Assembly: GCF_030035675.1 (NCBI RefSeq)
Contig: NC_084482.1
Span: forward strand, 77,103,120-77,167,119
Length of the DNA stretch: 64,000 nucleotides
Source: Rhineura floridana
Lineage: Eukaryota > Chordata > Lepidosauria > Squamata > Rhineuridae
Direction: 5' to 3'
The notes beneath the pieces are model-generated. The model was given only the letters and a program-made list of their open reading frames with translations, did not search any database and was not told the origin of the DNA. Position numbers and translations under genes: made by a program. This document shows, one piece after another, positions 11,001 through 22,567 of this stretch (position 1 is its first letter; the number at the start of each line of letters is the position of its first letter).

Positions 11001-11139
11001 AGCACATGGCTGTAGACTACACCCATGTTCTTTCCTTAGCTTCTACCTGCACCTGTTCCTCCACCATCCCATCCAGAGAGACGAGAATAAAGAGGATCTC
11101 TCTTGCCAGCTTTTTACCCTCAACTAGCCATCCTTTAAT
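8017..11139. other. 3.1 kb of unassigned DNA
   Basis: No transposon, RNA gene or protein domain is recognised. Short frames such as 8799-9050 (+) and 9419-9697 (-) have no known motif and are most likely chance. An A16 tract lies near 10110. The interval could contain regulatory DNA, but nothing in the sequence shows that. Confidence 0.4.
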
Positions 11140-11937
11140 GGACTGTTGGATAGCACTGATGCATTTTCTAGCCATTCCTGCAGGGCAACTGCACGGAACG
11201 CTTTCTACCAACTTCGGTTGGTGGCCCAGCTACGTCCCTATCTCAACAGAGACAATCTCGCTTCAGTTGTTCATGCTCTGGTAACCTCTAAATTAGATTA
11301 CTGTAATGCGCTCTACGTGGGGCTGCCTTTGAAGACGGTTCGGAAACTGCAGCTCATGCAAAATGCAGCGGCCAGATTGTTAACAAGGGCCAGGCGGTCC
11401 GAACATATAACACCGATTCTGGCCCGCTTGCACTGGCTGCCTATATGTTTCCGGGCCCAATTCAAGGTGCTGGTTTTAACCTATAAAGCCTTACACGGCC
11501 TGGGACCACAATACCTGATGGAACGTCTCTCCCGATACGAACCTACCCGTACACTTCGTTCAACATCGAAGGCCCTCCTCCGGGTGCCTACTCAGAGGGA
11601 AGCCCGGAGGATGTTAACCAGAAAAAGGGCTTTCTCAGTGGTGGCCCCCGAATTATGGAACAATCTCCCTGTGGAGGTACGCCTGGCGCCAACATTATTA
11701 TCCTTTTGACGCCAGGTTAAAACATTCCTTTTCTCCCAGGCATTTTAATAAATTTAATAATTTAATAATTTTAATTTTAACATTTTAACATCTCAACTTA
11801 TTTTTAGCATCTTAGTATGCTAGTATATTTGTATTTTAGTATGTTTAAATTGTTCTATAAATGGTTTTAATTGTATTTTGCTGTCTTGTTGTGAACCGCC
11901 CAGAGAGCTTCGGCTATGGGGCGGTATAGAAATTTAA

Positions 11938-11976
<39 letters not shown>

Positions 11977-11979
11977 AAG
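11140..11979 (+). mobile_element. L2-clade LINE, 5'-truncated 3' end
   Basis: It encodes the C-terminal part of an L2 ORF2 (to 11709) and ends with a structured 3' UTR, 'gaaccgcccagagagcttc...ggggcggtatagaaatt'. A long (AAAT)n tail follows at ~11935-11979. The left edge is approximate; the first clearly L2 codons are near 11170. The orderly tail and open frame suggest moderate age. Confidence 0.82.
11170..11709 (+). pseudogene. L2 ORF2 fragment, reverse transcriptase C-terminal region
   Basis: The frame contains FYQLRLVAQLRPYLNRDN, SKLDYCNALYVGLPLKTVRK, LQLMQNAAARLLT, ARLHWLPICFRAQFKVL, LTYKALHGLGPQYL and FSVVAPELWNNLPVEVR in order. These are the signature blocks of the region downstream of the catalytic reverse transcriptase in L2-clade LINEs. 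The catalytic core and endonuclease are absent because of 5' truncation. It is open for ~180 codons with no internal stop. It has no host function. Confidence 0.85.
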
Positions 11980-12184
11980 ACAGAGACTGCTAAGCATAGT
12001 TAGTATACTGGTGATATTTTGTATTTGCTTAATTATTTAGGGAATTTATATACCAAATTCTATGTTCACTTATGACTTCCCTGAGTGTCATCTGCCTGCC
12101 TGAGTAAAACCCAGAGAGGCTGAAAAGCACAAAGAGCCCTACGGCTCCTTCTAGAACATCAAATTTATTATGGCATAAGCATGG

Positions 12185-12290
12185 TGTAGCCAATCTGGTG
12201 CCCTCCAGACGTTGTTGCATCTTAACTCCCACCAGCCCCAGCCAGCATGGCCAATGGCTGTTGATTATGGAGTTCAACAATATCTGGAGC
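12185..12290. mobile_element. Small palindromic MITE, copy 1
   Basis: One arm reads 'ctggtgccctccagacgttg'; the middle, 'actcccaccagccccagcca', reads towards its own inverse. Equivalent ~110-150 bp foldback copies lie at 15040-15185 and 40849-40998. It is non-coding and family membership is inferred from the shared arms. Confidence 0.6.
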
Positions 12291-12317
12291 GCATTGCGTT
12301 GGCTATGGCAGCATACA

Positions 12318-12430
12318 CTTTCATGGACTCATCCACAAAACATGTATGGAATAATAAATTTGTTAGTCTTTAAGGTGCCACAAGACCCTTGCTGTTTTTG
12401 CCGAAACAGATGGACACAGTTGTTCCAGGG
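12318..12430. repeat. Interspersed repeat fragment of an amniote family I cannot name
   Basis: The block 'aatttgttagtctttaaggt' followed by 'gccacaag' is familiar to me as a dispersed repeat in turtle and lizard genomes. The element class is uncertain. It abuts the small MITE at 12185-12290. Confidence 0.4.
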
Positions 12431-15039
12431 AGGCCAGGAATTCATGGGCATGGAAGTACCCAGGACAAGCACTTTGCAACAGCAATGCTACTGGAATGTC
12501 ACCTAGGGTCTATCAAAATTTTGGCTTCTGCCTCAATAGCACAGGTGTGGCAAGTGTTTGAATGAGTTCCCATGCCACAGCAGGCAGAATGAAAAAAGCA
12601 ATCATAAAGCCACTCCTGTCACTTACATCTTAATTCTGTATGGGTCTGGTGGATTATAGAGAATTTTGATGGGATCAGCTATGTCAAAACAGGTGATATT
12701 CCATGATAGGAGCCACATAGAGTGTTTGCTCATTTAATGTGGAATTTGCATCGGCTACCCAGACTCTCATGGAGGAAGATACCTATTTCCTGTTGGTTAT
12801 CTGAAATGTTCCCAGTGAGCTTCACAGCCATGTGCCAGATACATCTAAACTAAAGTGCCCTCCTCCATCATGGATGCTCTTCCCTCTGTGGGTTGTATTC
12901 AGAGGACAAGCATCCATGACATTTCAGTGTTCACAGCTTGTTTGCAGACATACATCTCCTTTGCAAATGTGAAAGTATTAATCACATTTATGTTAATATA
13001 TAGTAGAACTGAATGAAAATATTGGACTCAAAACTATGGTGTTCAGATGCAAACAAGGACAAAGTTTCTGCACCTTCCTTTCAATATCGTGTCTTATACT
13101 ATGCTATTAGAGGCACAGGAGTCCTATCCCTTTTTGCACCTGGCCACCCTAGCTCTGAAGTATTAACTCATATTTTACTTCATTGACTTGCCACTTGATA
13201 TCCTTGATCTTTCCATCACTTCCAGACTTTATAACCGAGTTTGTAAGAAGCACAAGGCCAAACAGGTGAGCTTGTTTCCTCAGTGAGAGAATGGAACAAG
13301 GAGACTTTTTAACAATGGGCTTGTTGAGAATGTGTTAAGAGCAAACGTTGGTTGAGGCCCAACCAGGTTTTCATATAAGGCTTCTGTTTCAGCTAAGTGG
13401 CCCATTTCTGCTTGGCTGATGTGAAACTCCACTATCCTGTCATAGTTTTCCTCTGAAGATGATGAGATTCCCAGAGCTTGTTGCTGCCGTCACAGAATCC
13501 TGTAAACTGACACTCATCTCTAACATCAGAGCCCTGTCAGTGCTATCTTGCTGCTGGCTATAATTTGACTGCTTCAATTGCCTGTTGCTACTAGAACACC
13601 ACAAGAAACAGGGCAAATAAGGAAGTAGGGTCAAGAGTTGCTAGTGGACCTGCAATTGAGAAAAAAAAGAGCACAACCACTGGTCAGGTGTTTTTGAAGA
13701 CAGGTGCCTGCTGATTGAACTGACCCTGATTGTCAACAAAAGAGTCTTAGTAACAACAGATGTCAGTGACTTAGACCATATGTTGTTACACAATTGCTTT
13801 GGAAGCTGACACAGTTCCAATTACAATACATCCCCATGGAGATGAGTTATTCTAATGATTAATGACTCTTGATCTCTCAAGCTGTTTCTACAAGAGCACT
13901 AATATTTGATAAAAAAAAGCACAGAACTTTGCTTTTCAGAGTTGCCGCATGTGTGTGCTGACTTCCATGGTTGTGCAGGGACCTATCCATCTGTAAAAAC
14001 AAGGAAGGGTGAAGGAAATGGGGAGAAAATGTGTGTGTGTGAAAACAGAAATCCAGTGTAAGTATAGCAACGGTATGAACAGATAGCTACTGCTTGACTG
14101 GCAATGAGCAAGGGACAAGCACTGTTTTGCAAGACTGTCGGCATGAATTATTCAAATCACACTGTTTGTCATTTTCCTGGCTGAACCCTTTTCCCTCTGG
14201 TCCTTGGTAAATCCCGTCTAGCAGTTTACCTGCCAGAGAACACTATTTCCAAATCTTCAACGCTCCACTTGGTAATTTCCAGGGCATCTCTGCTGGAAAT
14301 GCATTATTTACAAGAGAGTTTTGTGTGGAAAGGTATTAAGGAAAATTGTATAAACCTTGCAAACCTGGCTTGAATTAGGAGCAGAGAGCAAGAAGCTGTA
14401 ACATAATTTTTGCAGCTTGGCTACAAAAGAAGCCTTGCTACTGTGGACAAGCTTGTAAGCATCAACCTGGTGTTTTTGATTCTCCATGCTCCTGTTTTAT
14501 GGCTATGTCTCAGCATGGAAATAGAATAACAGCTCATTTTCATTCGTAGGAATATGTCACAGATAGCACTCCCTGGGCTGCCAAGGATGTCAGGCAAATA
14601 AGATGTGATGGTTTTTCTCAATGTCCTGTGGACTCTCAAAGTTAAGGGAACACCTGCTAGTAAGCAATAAATTTCATAGCGAATGGAAGCTAATTGAAAA
14701 ACCAAGGACTGTGAGTTTGGGACAGAGACCAAACTTTTGAAAGAATTTGGGGGGCAGGGGCAGAGGCAGGGAAGGATTGAGCATATTTTTTAAAGGAAGA
14801 AAATACCTCCGGCAGTTTTAAATATGTGATATCAACAGTGGCTAATAAGACAATGTGGCTGCAGTAAATGACTTTTGTTGCTTAACAGCTACTAAGGGTG
14901 AGGGTGTGCACTTGCATGGTGTTGACTTCACCAGGGCCAGCCTCCATTGTGTGACATAGAAGCAGCAGAGGACTACTTCCCTTCAGTCACTGTTCACCAG
15001 CAACTGATTATACTACTATTGCACCACCTGCTGCTATCT
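12431..15039. other. 2.6 kb of unassigned DNA
   Basis: No convincing gene or repeat is seen. Frames such as 13440-13634 (-) and 14421-14732 (-) show no recognisable domain. A short TG-rich microsatellite lies near 14030. Confidence 0.4.
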
Positions 15040-15185
15040 GGTAGCCTAGGGCAGAGATCCTGGATCTCCAGATGTTGCTGGACTACAACTCCCATCATCC
15101 CCAACCAGTTTACCAATGGCCAGGGATAATGGGAGTTGTAGTCCGACAGCATCTGGGGATCCAAGGTTGAAGAAGGCTGGTTCAT
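15040..15185. mobile_element. Small palindromic MITE, copy 2
   Basis: The left arm 'ccagatgttgctggactaca' with 'actcccat' pairs with the right arm 'atgggagttgtagtccgaca' with 'gcatctgg'. The spacer is ~30 bp. It is the same foldback family as 12185-12290 and 40849-40998. Confidence 0.7.
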
Positions 15186-15235
15186 GGGACAATAACTGCT
15201 TAGGTCTGGTCATTAATTCATATGCAAAGAGAGGT

Positions 15236-15590
15236 TGTTGTTATGTGCCTTCAAGTTGGTTATGACTTATGGCGACCCTGTGAATCAGCGACCTCCAATA
15301 ACATCTGTTATAAACTACCCTGTTCGGATCTTGTAAGTTCAGGTCTGTGGCTTCCTTTATGGAATCAATCCATCTCTTGTTTGTTCTGTCTCTTTTCCTA
15401 CTCCCTTCTGTTTTTCCCAGCATTATTGTCTTTTCTAGTGAATCATGTCTTCTCATTATGTGTCCAAAGTAGGATAACCTGTTTCATAATTTTAGGTTCT
15501 AGTGATAGTTCTGGTTTATTTCGTTCTAACACCCAATTATTTGCCTTTTTTGTGGTCTTTTTGAACAGAGTATTCAAAATGCAAAGAGAG
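15236..15590 (-). mobile_element. BovB (RTE-clade) LINE, 3' end
   Basis: On the minus strand this encodes the C-terminus of a LINE ORF and ends in a tail whose core is 'cataagtcataaccaacttg' followed by 'aaggcacataacaacaacc'. That tail also occurs at 34692-34745 and, in SINE form, at 58110-58187. This tail and the (AAC)n end fit squamate BovB. The 5' end is truncated at ~15590. Confidence 0.7.
15241..15456 (-). pseudogene. BovB ORF C-terminal fragment
   Basis: The 71-residue frame has MRRHDSLEKTIMLGK, then KRDRTNKRWIDSIKEATDL and WRSLIHRVAISHNQLEGT. The 'RR.DSLEK.+MLGK.EG.R+RGR...RW.D.I' pattern is typical of the last ~70 residues of BovB-type ORFs. No reverse transcriptase catalytic region is included. 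The terminal stop lies just before the conserved 3' tail. Confidence 0.68.
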
Positions 15591-16952
15591 GGACCACAGC
15601 TTAAACATGGTATAAATCCATGCCTTTTGATCCTGATGCATCACCATGTAATCTCAGATGCTGGAATGAAGAGTAGGGCTGTTCAGCAGTGAAACAGAGG
15701 TATTTTACAAATGCTTATTACCTCTTTACATATTTCAGGCTGACCCTGGCACTAAAAACAGAGTTAAAGAATTGGGCTGCGATGACTATTGGCTGAAATA
15801 AAGCCCTGCTTAGATCTATAGAGAAAAAACAGACAGTGAGAAACAGCTGAAAGGAGAAAAGGAGCCTTAGAAAATAACTTTTGTTATTTTAAAGGCTTAC
15901 ACTTTCAGAGGCTTCAGACTAATGATGTATGAAATGGAACTATTAATAGGGAAGCATGGAAGGTAGTTATGAAAATGGCAGAATCATGGTGGCTTCCGAT
16001 ATCTACCACTGAGAAAGAAGAAAGCACAAGCAACTTTTTGTTGTTTCTTTTCTAGATCTCTTCTGAAGGATGTTAGGTATATGGTCTACAGTGAGATGCA
16101 TTCTCTTACCATGCAACATAGGACAGCACATCTTACTATGAGGGGGTTATGGGGCTTCTCCTTCATAGGAGATACCTATTCAAAATAACTAACAGAGTTC
16201 TTCTCTTCACTCCCTAGTACTTCATATGGAATTCTTAAACGGGAAGCATTTACAGTATGTTCTCCAATCCAGACATCAAAATTTGGTACACTTGAGAACT
16301 CCAGGTGAGTAATAAGCCAACCTCTGTAATGAACTAGAGGCACTCTGCTCTTTTAGTCCTGGTAACTAAAAAGGAGACTTGTAAGTGGCATCTTTGATTA
16401 GACTCTGAAAGCAGTGGTTGTATTTGACACTGGGTTTGTCTGGAACTAGGAGAAAACTTGATATTAGAGGCCAGTATTGCAAATCCATACGATTTGTTGA
16501 ACCTTGCTATACCTAGTTGTTCAAGTGGTATAGAATCAAAAGAGCTACAGGGCAGATTTCCTGCAACCCCAAATCCACAGTCCTAAAATGGAAGCAGAAG
16601 TTAAGAGTCGATCCTTCTGAATATTCCTTGAATGGAGTTAGCATATAAGCTGGGGTATGAATATTATAAAATAAATTTTCAAAAATTAATCAGCTTCAGA
16701 GCCACATCAGATATTATCCTTCTCTAAATACATGAGTGTTGAATAAGTATAATGTTGACATTGGCACAGGAGATGCCAGGCAATTTGGACATTATACAAA
16801 AGTGGTGATAGAGGAAACAAGAATTTAATGCTTCCTATGCATGCAGTGATGGAGGGAGATGGGTGTGCGCCTGTTCTGCATCTTATACAGAAAGCACAAA
16901 ACAAAGTATAAGAGTCACTGTCCTGTCCTGTCCAAAGCCACCCTGACTTAGG
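15591..16952. other. Unassigned DNA, nothing recognised
   Basis: No gene or repeat recognised. Frames in this interval are short and featureless. Confidence 0.4.
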
Positions 16953-17090
16953 GGTAGGTATGGGCAAATATGTCAATTATGGTGTATTTCAGTTTCTCAT
17001 TTTTCCAATCTTAAGTTCAGCTCTTTACATTTCCACAGAATGTGCAAAAACTCTCCGGGAGACATTTATTTTGGATGTATTTTTGCAAGC
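16953..17090 (+). repeat. A/T-rich ~430-bp interspersed family, partial copy
   Basis: It shares 'cagtttctcatttttccaat' with 'cttaagttcag' with the full copies at 48850-49280 and 56643-57363. Only the first ~130 bp of the family is present. Confidence 0.65.
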
Positions 17091-17850
17091 CTGAAAAAAA
17101 GTTTTCTAGTTGCCCTCTTATCCTTTTGGAAAAAGGAGTGGCAAGTGTGATCAATTCCACATGCCCAAGCCTGGAGAGATAACAGTGACAAGAAGAGGAG
17201 GAGGAATGGTATGAGAAGAAAAGTTTAAGAATGCTGTCTCTGCTATGCTCAACTTGACATATCAGTTGGGATATCATCCAGCAGGATTTCTCAGAAAATG
17301 TGTCCAGGAGCTTATGCTTTGTTTAATCTTATAGTCAGAATTGTAGACAGAACACTGCTGTATAGACTAGTCTCTAGAAATTTTATCTCCAAATTATGCC
17401 TTGAAGTAATATTTCAGTCTTCAACATAAGAATAACAGAAATTGTCCATTCTTCTCATTACTCTGCTTTTGTAGACCTCTATAGTTTTCTTAGAACTGAC
17501 TGCTCTGCCAAAAAACAAAAGAAAAAGTATATTTATGAACTTCTGTTCATAGTGATTCTATGGTACTGTAAGTTTTTATTTAAAAGGCTTTGTCTTGATA
17601 GAGTCTTTGATTTTAACAGACATTTCATCACCTCCAGTCTGCCATGACAACTCCTGTCAGTTTGATACAGCTTGAAAACTGAAATTCCGGTGTCCCATTG
17701 ACTATCTAATTCCACCACATTTTCCTAGATGATTATATATACATTTTCATTTAATAGGAGGAATACTTGTTTACTCACTTCAGGTGCAAACCGTACTTCT
17801 TTTTCTCTGAGAAGCATGTGATAGCAGCTGAAAGAAGCTAAGCTGTGAGC
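17091..17850. other. Unassigned DNA, nothing recognised
   Basis: No gene or repeat recognised. Confidence 0.4.
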
Positions 17851-18620
17851 CCTTGGCTTGAGGCGCCAATTGTGTGCCAATTGAGTGCTCCCCCAGACAG
17901 TGACGGGAAAGGAAATCTCATTCTCCCACCAGTGCCAGCTCTCGCAGGATCACCTGCAATCCTGGGCGACCCCCCAAGAGTGTCTGAGAGGTGGAGTCAG
18001 GCCCGGGCCATTAAAAGGCCTTGGCCTGCTGAGTGCCAACCTCTTTCTTTGTGCACTGGCTTTCCCACCTAACCGTTCTTGATTATAGGGCATCACTGAG
18101 CTGTTCGTAACAGGATGGCTGGTTGACAAGGCTGGGTAGGAATTCTTCATCTCAGTGAAACTGGCCCTACTGCTGAGCAGGTTTTCTTATCTATCCCTCA
18201 GTAGTTCACTGTGCGAATGTTAGGCATCATTCACCTCTGCCATAACTTTAGGTGGAAATGGCACTGGGCAGGATCAAACATAAAGGGGACCCCCATAAGG
18301 GCTCCAGTGGGGTACACAATGGCCATGCCCCTAGCCTCATCCAGCTCATGATCTACCCCAACTGGCTGGTCAGGCAGGACCACAGGTTCCTTTGATTCCT
18401 GCCTTATTTGGGTCTAATGCTGGCCAACTCCCAAGGGTAGTTTCCAGCTGCTTGTTGGTCAGCTCACTATTCCTTCAGCAAGGGCTGCTGGAATGAAACG
18501 GATCCTTGCCCTACTGCCGTGCCAACCCCACTTTACTTGCTCTAATCAATAAAGTTGTAGCCCTACTTCACCCATAAATCCATGTTTGGTTGTGTTATCT
18601 CTGTTGCTAAAGGGGGCACG
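17851..18620 (+). mobile_element. Possible LTR-like fossil (weak)
   Basis: This GC-richer block starts TGTGAGCCC and ends near GCACGACA. It contains a TATA-like 'attaaaagg' at ~18010 and an AATAAA at ~18548 close to its right end. These features together are LTR-like, but no target duplication was found and the spacing from TATA to AATAAA is long. It could equally be an unrelated repeat. Confidence 0.3.
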
Positions 18621-19332
18621 ACATGCTCCTACCACACAACTGGCTTCTTATTTCCTTCTCCCTCTCCTTCCCTCTAATGCAACAAAAGGTGTGATGTGAA
18701 GTTATTCTGATCCACATTTCTCTACCCTGTCACCTCGCACACTGCTACTTGTGGGAAGGATGCACAGCATGATGATACCATGTCATGTGTTTTGTTGCAT
18801 TATGTATTATTGGAGAGAAGGGGAGGAGATGTGTGGCTATTGCTATCAATGACTGCCATGAAGCTCATTGTAACATGTAGTTTAACTCATACAGCGCATT
18901 CACATTCCATGATGCTCCTCCAAGACTTGAGAACATCACATTCCTGCAATGCACACAACTAACTGTGAGACAAGAGCCATTAATGAGTCCTGTGAAGTAG
19001 AATTTGTTACTAGGGCTATTGGTATCTAGTGCACACAAGTATTCTTCTGGCTCTGTTAAATCTACTTAATTTTACTGTGGCCTGGTTCTGACATAATGAA
19101 TTTGATCTAATAAACCAAGAACAAAGGTTGTGCTCCCTTTTCACTCCCTCTTTAAGACTTCCATGATTTCTTAAACCACAATTTCCCATTCCAACTGGGA
19201 AACTACACAGAGAGGAAGTAATGAGAAATTTCGCTTATACACCCCCCGCCCCGAAGTCTTGAATTCTGGTGTACGAGAGACTGGAAGAGGGACAGTGTGG
19301 ATAAAACCCTTGTTCTCAGTCTAATAACTAAG
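18621..19332. other. Unassigned DNA, nothing recognised
   Basis: No gene or repeat recognised. Confidence 0.4.
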
Positions 19333-19712
19333 GATGGGTGAGAAGTCAGGTTGAGTTCACATTTTGCACTTCCAAAAACAATATGTGAAATGCAGCAATC
19401 CTTCAGAATTCGTAATTCTCTAAATTTTGTGATGAAGTGCTCCAACAAGAAATGTTTACAAAAGGCATATATTAGGGGAAAGTGTCCATAGAAAACAGTA
19501 GAAATAACATAAAATGTGTTGTATTAGGAGAAATTGCATCAAAATGTGTATATTACAAGAAATGCACATTCAAATGCAGTCAAATTTTCATGAGGACTTT
19601 TTAAAAACAACAACTGTAAACTGATGCAGAGGTTGCAAACTGAATTTAAGATTGGAAAATTAGAAACTTAACAAACAAAAAATGATAGATTCAGCCATCC
19701 CTACTAAACACT
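19333..19712 (-). repeat. A/T-rich ~430-bp interspersed family, copy
   Basis: Reverse-strand copy: 'ggatgggtgagaa...', internal 'atattaggggaaagtgt' modules, and the end 'tttaagattggaaaattaga...ccatccctac'. It aligns throughout with 41023-41455 and with the reverse complement of 48850-49280. Confidence 0.7.
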
Positions 19713-20974
19713 ACGGGTTGTACAGTATTCAATGCAGAGCTAAGCAGATCATTCCATCAGCGCAATGATTTCTCCTTGTGCAACTGAACTATTTCCCCCT
19801 TTCCTCCCTCCACACCTTCCCTAAATCTGTTATAGGTTTTGCCCCAACCCCCCAGAGCAGATTTGGGATGGTGCAGGGGAGTGCACTAGTGCTAACCTTT
19901 CTGCTAGCAGAACTTTTTAGCTGAACATTACCACATGGTTTGTTAGACCAAGGTTGTTACATCTGAACTGTTCCTTTATCTCTTTCATTGTTTTTCTTAA
20001 ATCTGAGGATAGAAAACAGTCCATACAATTATTTTATAGTCCAAAGATACAACTTACAAAAATTGTCACAAACATTTTTTCCTGTTAGTGCAGAAAACAT
20101 TATTTCTCCCTCTCCCCTGACACACGTATCAATAAATATGAGAACTGACACATGATTCAAGAATCATTACACAAAAGTCAGAAAAAAGAAATGCAATGTT
20201 ATACAAATTTTGGATGTGAATTTCACAGTGTTAAGAAGAAATCTGAGTCTTGCGAGTTGGACAAATCTAAATCAGATCTCCATTTTGTCTGCTCATGATA
20301 ACTCTAAAACAACAAACACTTGACACCATTTCTAATGAAGGAGCATCTGAGATACAGTGAGATCCTCATCTGAATAGTAACTAGGAGATAGCACTTTTAA
20401 TTCCACGTATTTATGAAGGCTGGTAAGGTGGTGTATTTCTAGTTTAAGTCTTCAACTTGTTTTGCCCTTAATCACAGAATGTAAAGATCTCAAATGGGTT
20501 TTTGGCATGAATCAATGCATTACCATTGGATCGAAAGATAGAAATAATTTGTTATTTACTAGTGGTTATGGAATGAAATAGGTAAAGCTATTATTCCTGT
20601 TACCATGACAACAGCAAATGACACAGCTTATTCACCTAGTGAGTATATATACACAAGTAATCTTGCTTCACTAATTTGGAAAGTATATTTTTATGTTTGG
20701 ATTTTTTTTAAGGAAAAGTGTTTTGAATGTTTCAAAAACAGAAAACCATTAGAACATAAACTGTTTTGATGGGTCAAATGAGAGTCCAGCATTTTGCAAC
20801 CAGCAGAGGCCACCCAGAGATGACAAAAGTTGTTCAAAGAAACAAGTCTCCCCTGTCCCTCCATATCATGCACATAATTTACATGTGAACAATGATTAGA
20901 TAGGCACTTATGGCCAAAATATATGTGACACTCAGGTTGTTGGGGTGTTACAAAATACAGTTGCAAGACTGTGC
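19713..20974. other. Unassigned DNA, nothing recognised
   Basis: No gene or repeat recognised. The interval is A/T-rich. Confidence 0.4.
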
Positions 20975-21433
20975 ACTAAATCAGAAAACAAGCCAGGCCT
21001 GTACAGAAGGGATGGGCTCCAGTTGAACTAGGATGGAACCAGACTGCTGACACTTAAAATAAAAAAGTGGCAAAGCAGCTTTTACACTGACTGAGGAGGG
21101 AAAACTGACAGGAGCTGATGAGGGTCTGGTCTGGAACAAAACTCCTCCAGGGATAAAGATAAAAAATGATGAAAACTTAAATGGGGTAGGCCTAGAACTA
21201 TGCAGTGTGAGTGCAGGGGCACAAGATAGCAAGCCAGAAAGGCAAAAGTACCACAGGCCAAACCAAAATTGCCAAAGACACTTGAAGAGAGACACTCTAT
21301 ACAAGTGCTTATATACTAATGCTAACTAACCAAGTATAGAGATGAGCGAGCCTTGCTGAAGCAGAACGAACACGACTTCTGCAAGGGTAAGTACTGTCTC
21401 ACTAACATCGAGTTTTTTTGAGAGTGTCAACAA

Positions 21434-21910
21434 GTGGACATAGTGTGCTTGGACTTTCAAAAAGCTTTTGATAAGGTACCTCACCAAAGACTCCTGAGTA
21501 AGCTTAGCAGTCATGGAATAAGAGGAGAGGTCCTCTTGTGGATAAGGAATTGGTTAAGAAGCAGAAAGCAGAGAGTAGGAATAAATGGACAGTTCTCCCA
21601 ATGGAGGGCTGTAGAAAGTGGAGTCCCTCAAGGATTGATATTGGGACCTGTACTTTTCAACTTGTTCATTAATGACCTAGAATTAGGAGTGAGCAGTGAA
21701 GTGGCCAAGTTTGCTGACGATACTAAATTGTTCAGGGTTGTTAAAACAAAAAGGGATTGCGAAGAGCTCCAAAAAGACCTCTTCAAACTGAGTGAATGGG
21801 CGGAAAAATGGCAAATGCAATTCAATATAAACAAGTGTAAAATTATGCATATTGGAGCAAAAAATCTTAATTTCGCATACTGTATATACTCAAGGGGTCT
21901 GATCTGGTAG
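21434..21910 (+). pseudogene. CR1 ORF2 reverse transcriptase fragment
   Basis: The frame contains DIVCLDFQKAFDKVPHQ, GIRGEVLLWIRNWLRSRKQR, VESGVPQGLILGPVLFN and KFADDTKLFRVVKTKRDCEE. The FADD box is the catalytic palm motif and VPQG the preceding conserved loop, so both key motifs survive. It is nearly identical to the corresponding part of 31041-33249. The frame ends near the nested transposon. Upstream and downstream parts of the protein are present only as degraded sequence. Confidence 0.85.
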
Positions 21911-21920
21911 TGACTGATCA

Positions 21921-22567
21921 GGGGCCGGTTCACATGGCGATTTCATGTGAGATGGGTTCTGCTTGCATGCCCGTTTAATTCACAGTGATCACATGATGTA
22001 GTAGGCAAAGGGAAGGCATCCCACTGCTTTTAGCTTTTAATCTGCAGCAAATCAATCCAATTTTAATCCGAAAAGGGAAGGAAAAACCGTCTGTACTTCA
22101 TATCTCTAAGGGCTTGTAGACACTTAGCTCTGATGCTTTTGTGAGTCCACGTCCACTCCCTCCTCCCTTTGTTATGTCATTTCCTGCTGGCTCCTGTTCT
22201 GCAAGCCTGCTGCAAACGGTGCTTTTTTTTCTTACCCCCCTAACTTGTGCAAAAAAGCATAATATTGTTCAAACAAATATTTGTATTTCTGCTGGATTCT
22301 GAAAATACAAATAATCAAACTTGAGGATTTTTTTAATGAAACTTACTCTGGAACAAACTGAGCATGCTCGGTTGCTAAGGTAACCAGAGGAAGTGATAGC
22401 TTGACCTTAAGAGGGTGTGGTTATTAGGAAGCCACATGATTGACTCTTTCCCTTCAGTGTGAATGGAAAACAGTGATTGGAAGTAAGTAAGTGTGATCTT
22501 TAAACTCCTATCGTGATGGAAAAAGTGTCGTCTTTAAAACGGCTTTCAGCTCCTGTGTGAACGAGCC
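21921..22567. mobile_element. Non-autonomous DNA transposon nested in CR1
   Basis: Its ends are imperfect inverted repeats, GGGGCCGGTTCACA and TGTGAACGAGCC. It is bounded by 'tca' on both sides (21918-21920, 22568-22570), or TCAGG/TCAAG if the ends start two bases further in. Removing the insert and one copy of the duplication restores a CR1 sequence exactly as long as that in 32606-32640. There is no coding capacity in its ~647 bp. A short duplication with these tips would fit a Harbinger-type element, but the family is not certain. Confidence 0.7.

Noticed and set aside
15222-15692. 156-codon plus-strand open frame
   Set aside because: It is antisense to the BovB 3' end, whose minus-strand frame has recognisable motifs.
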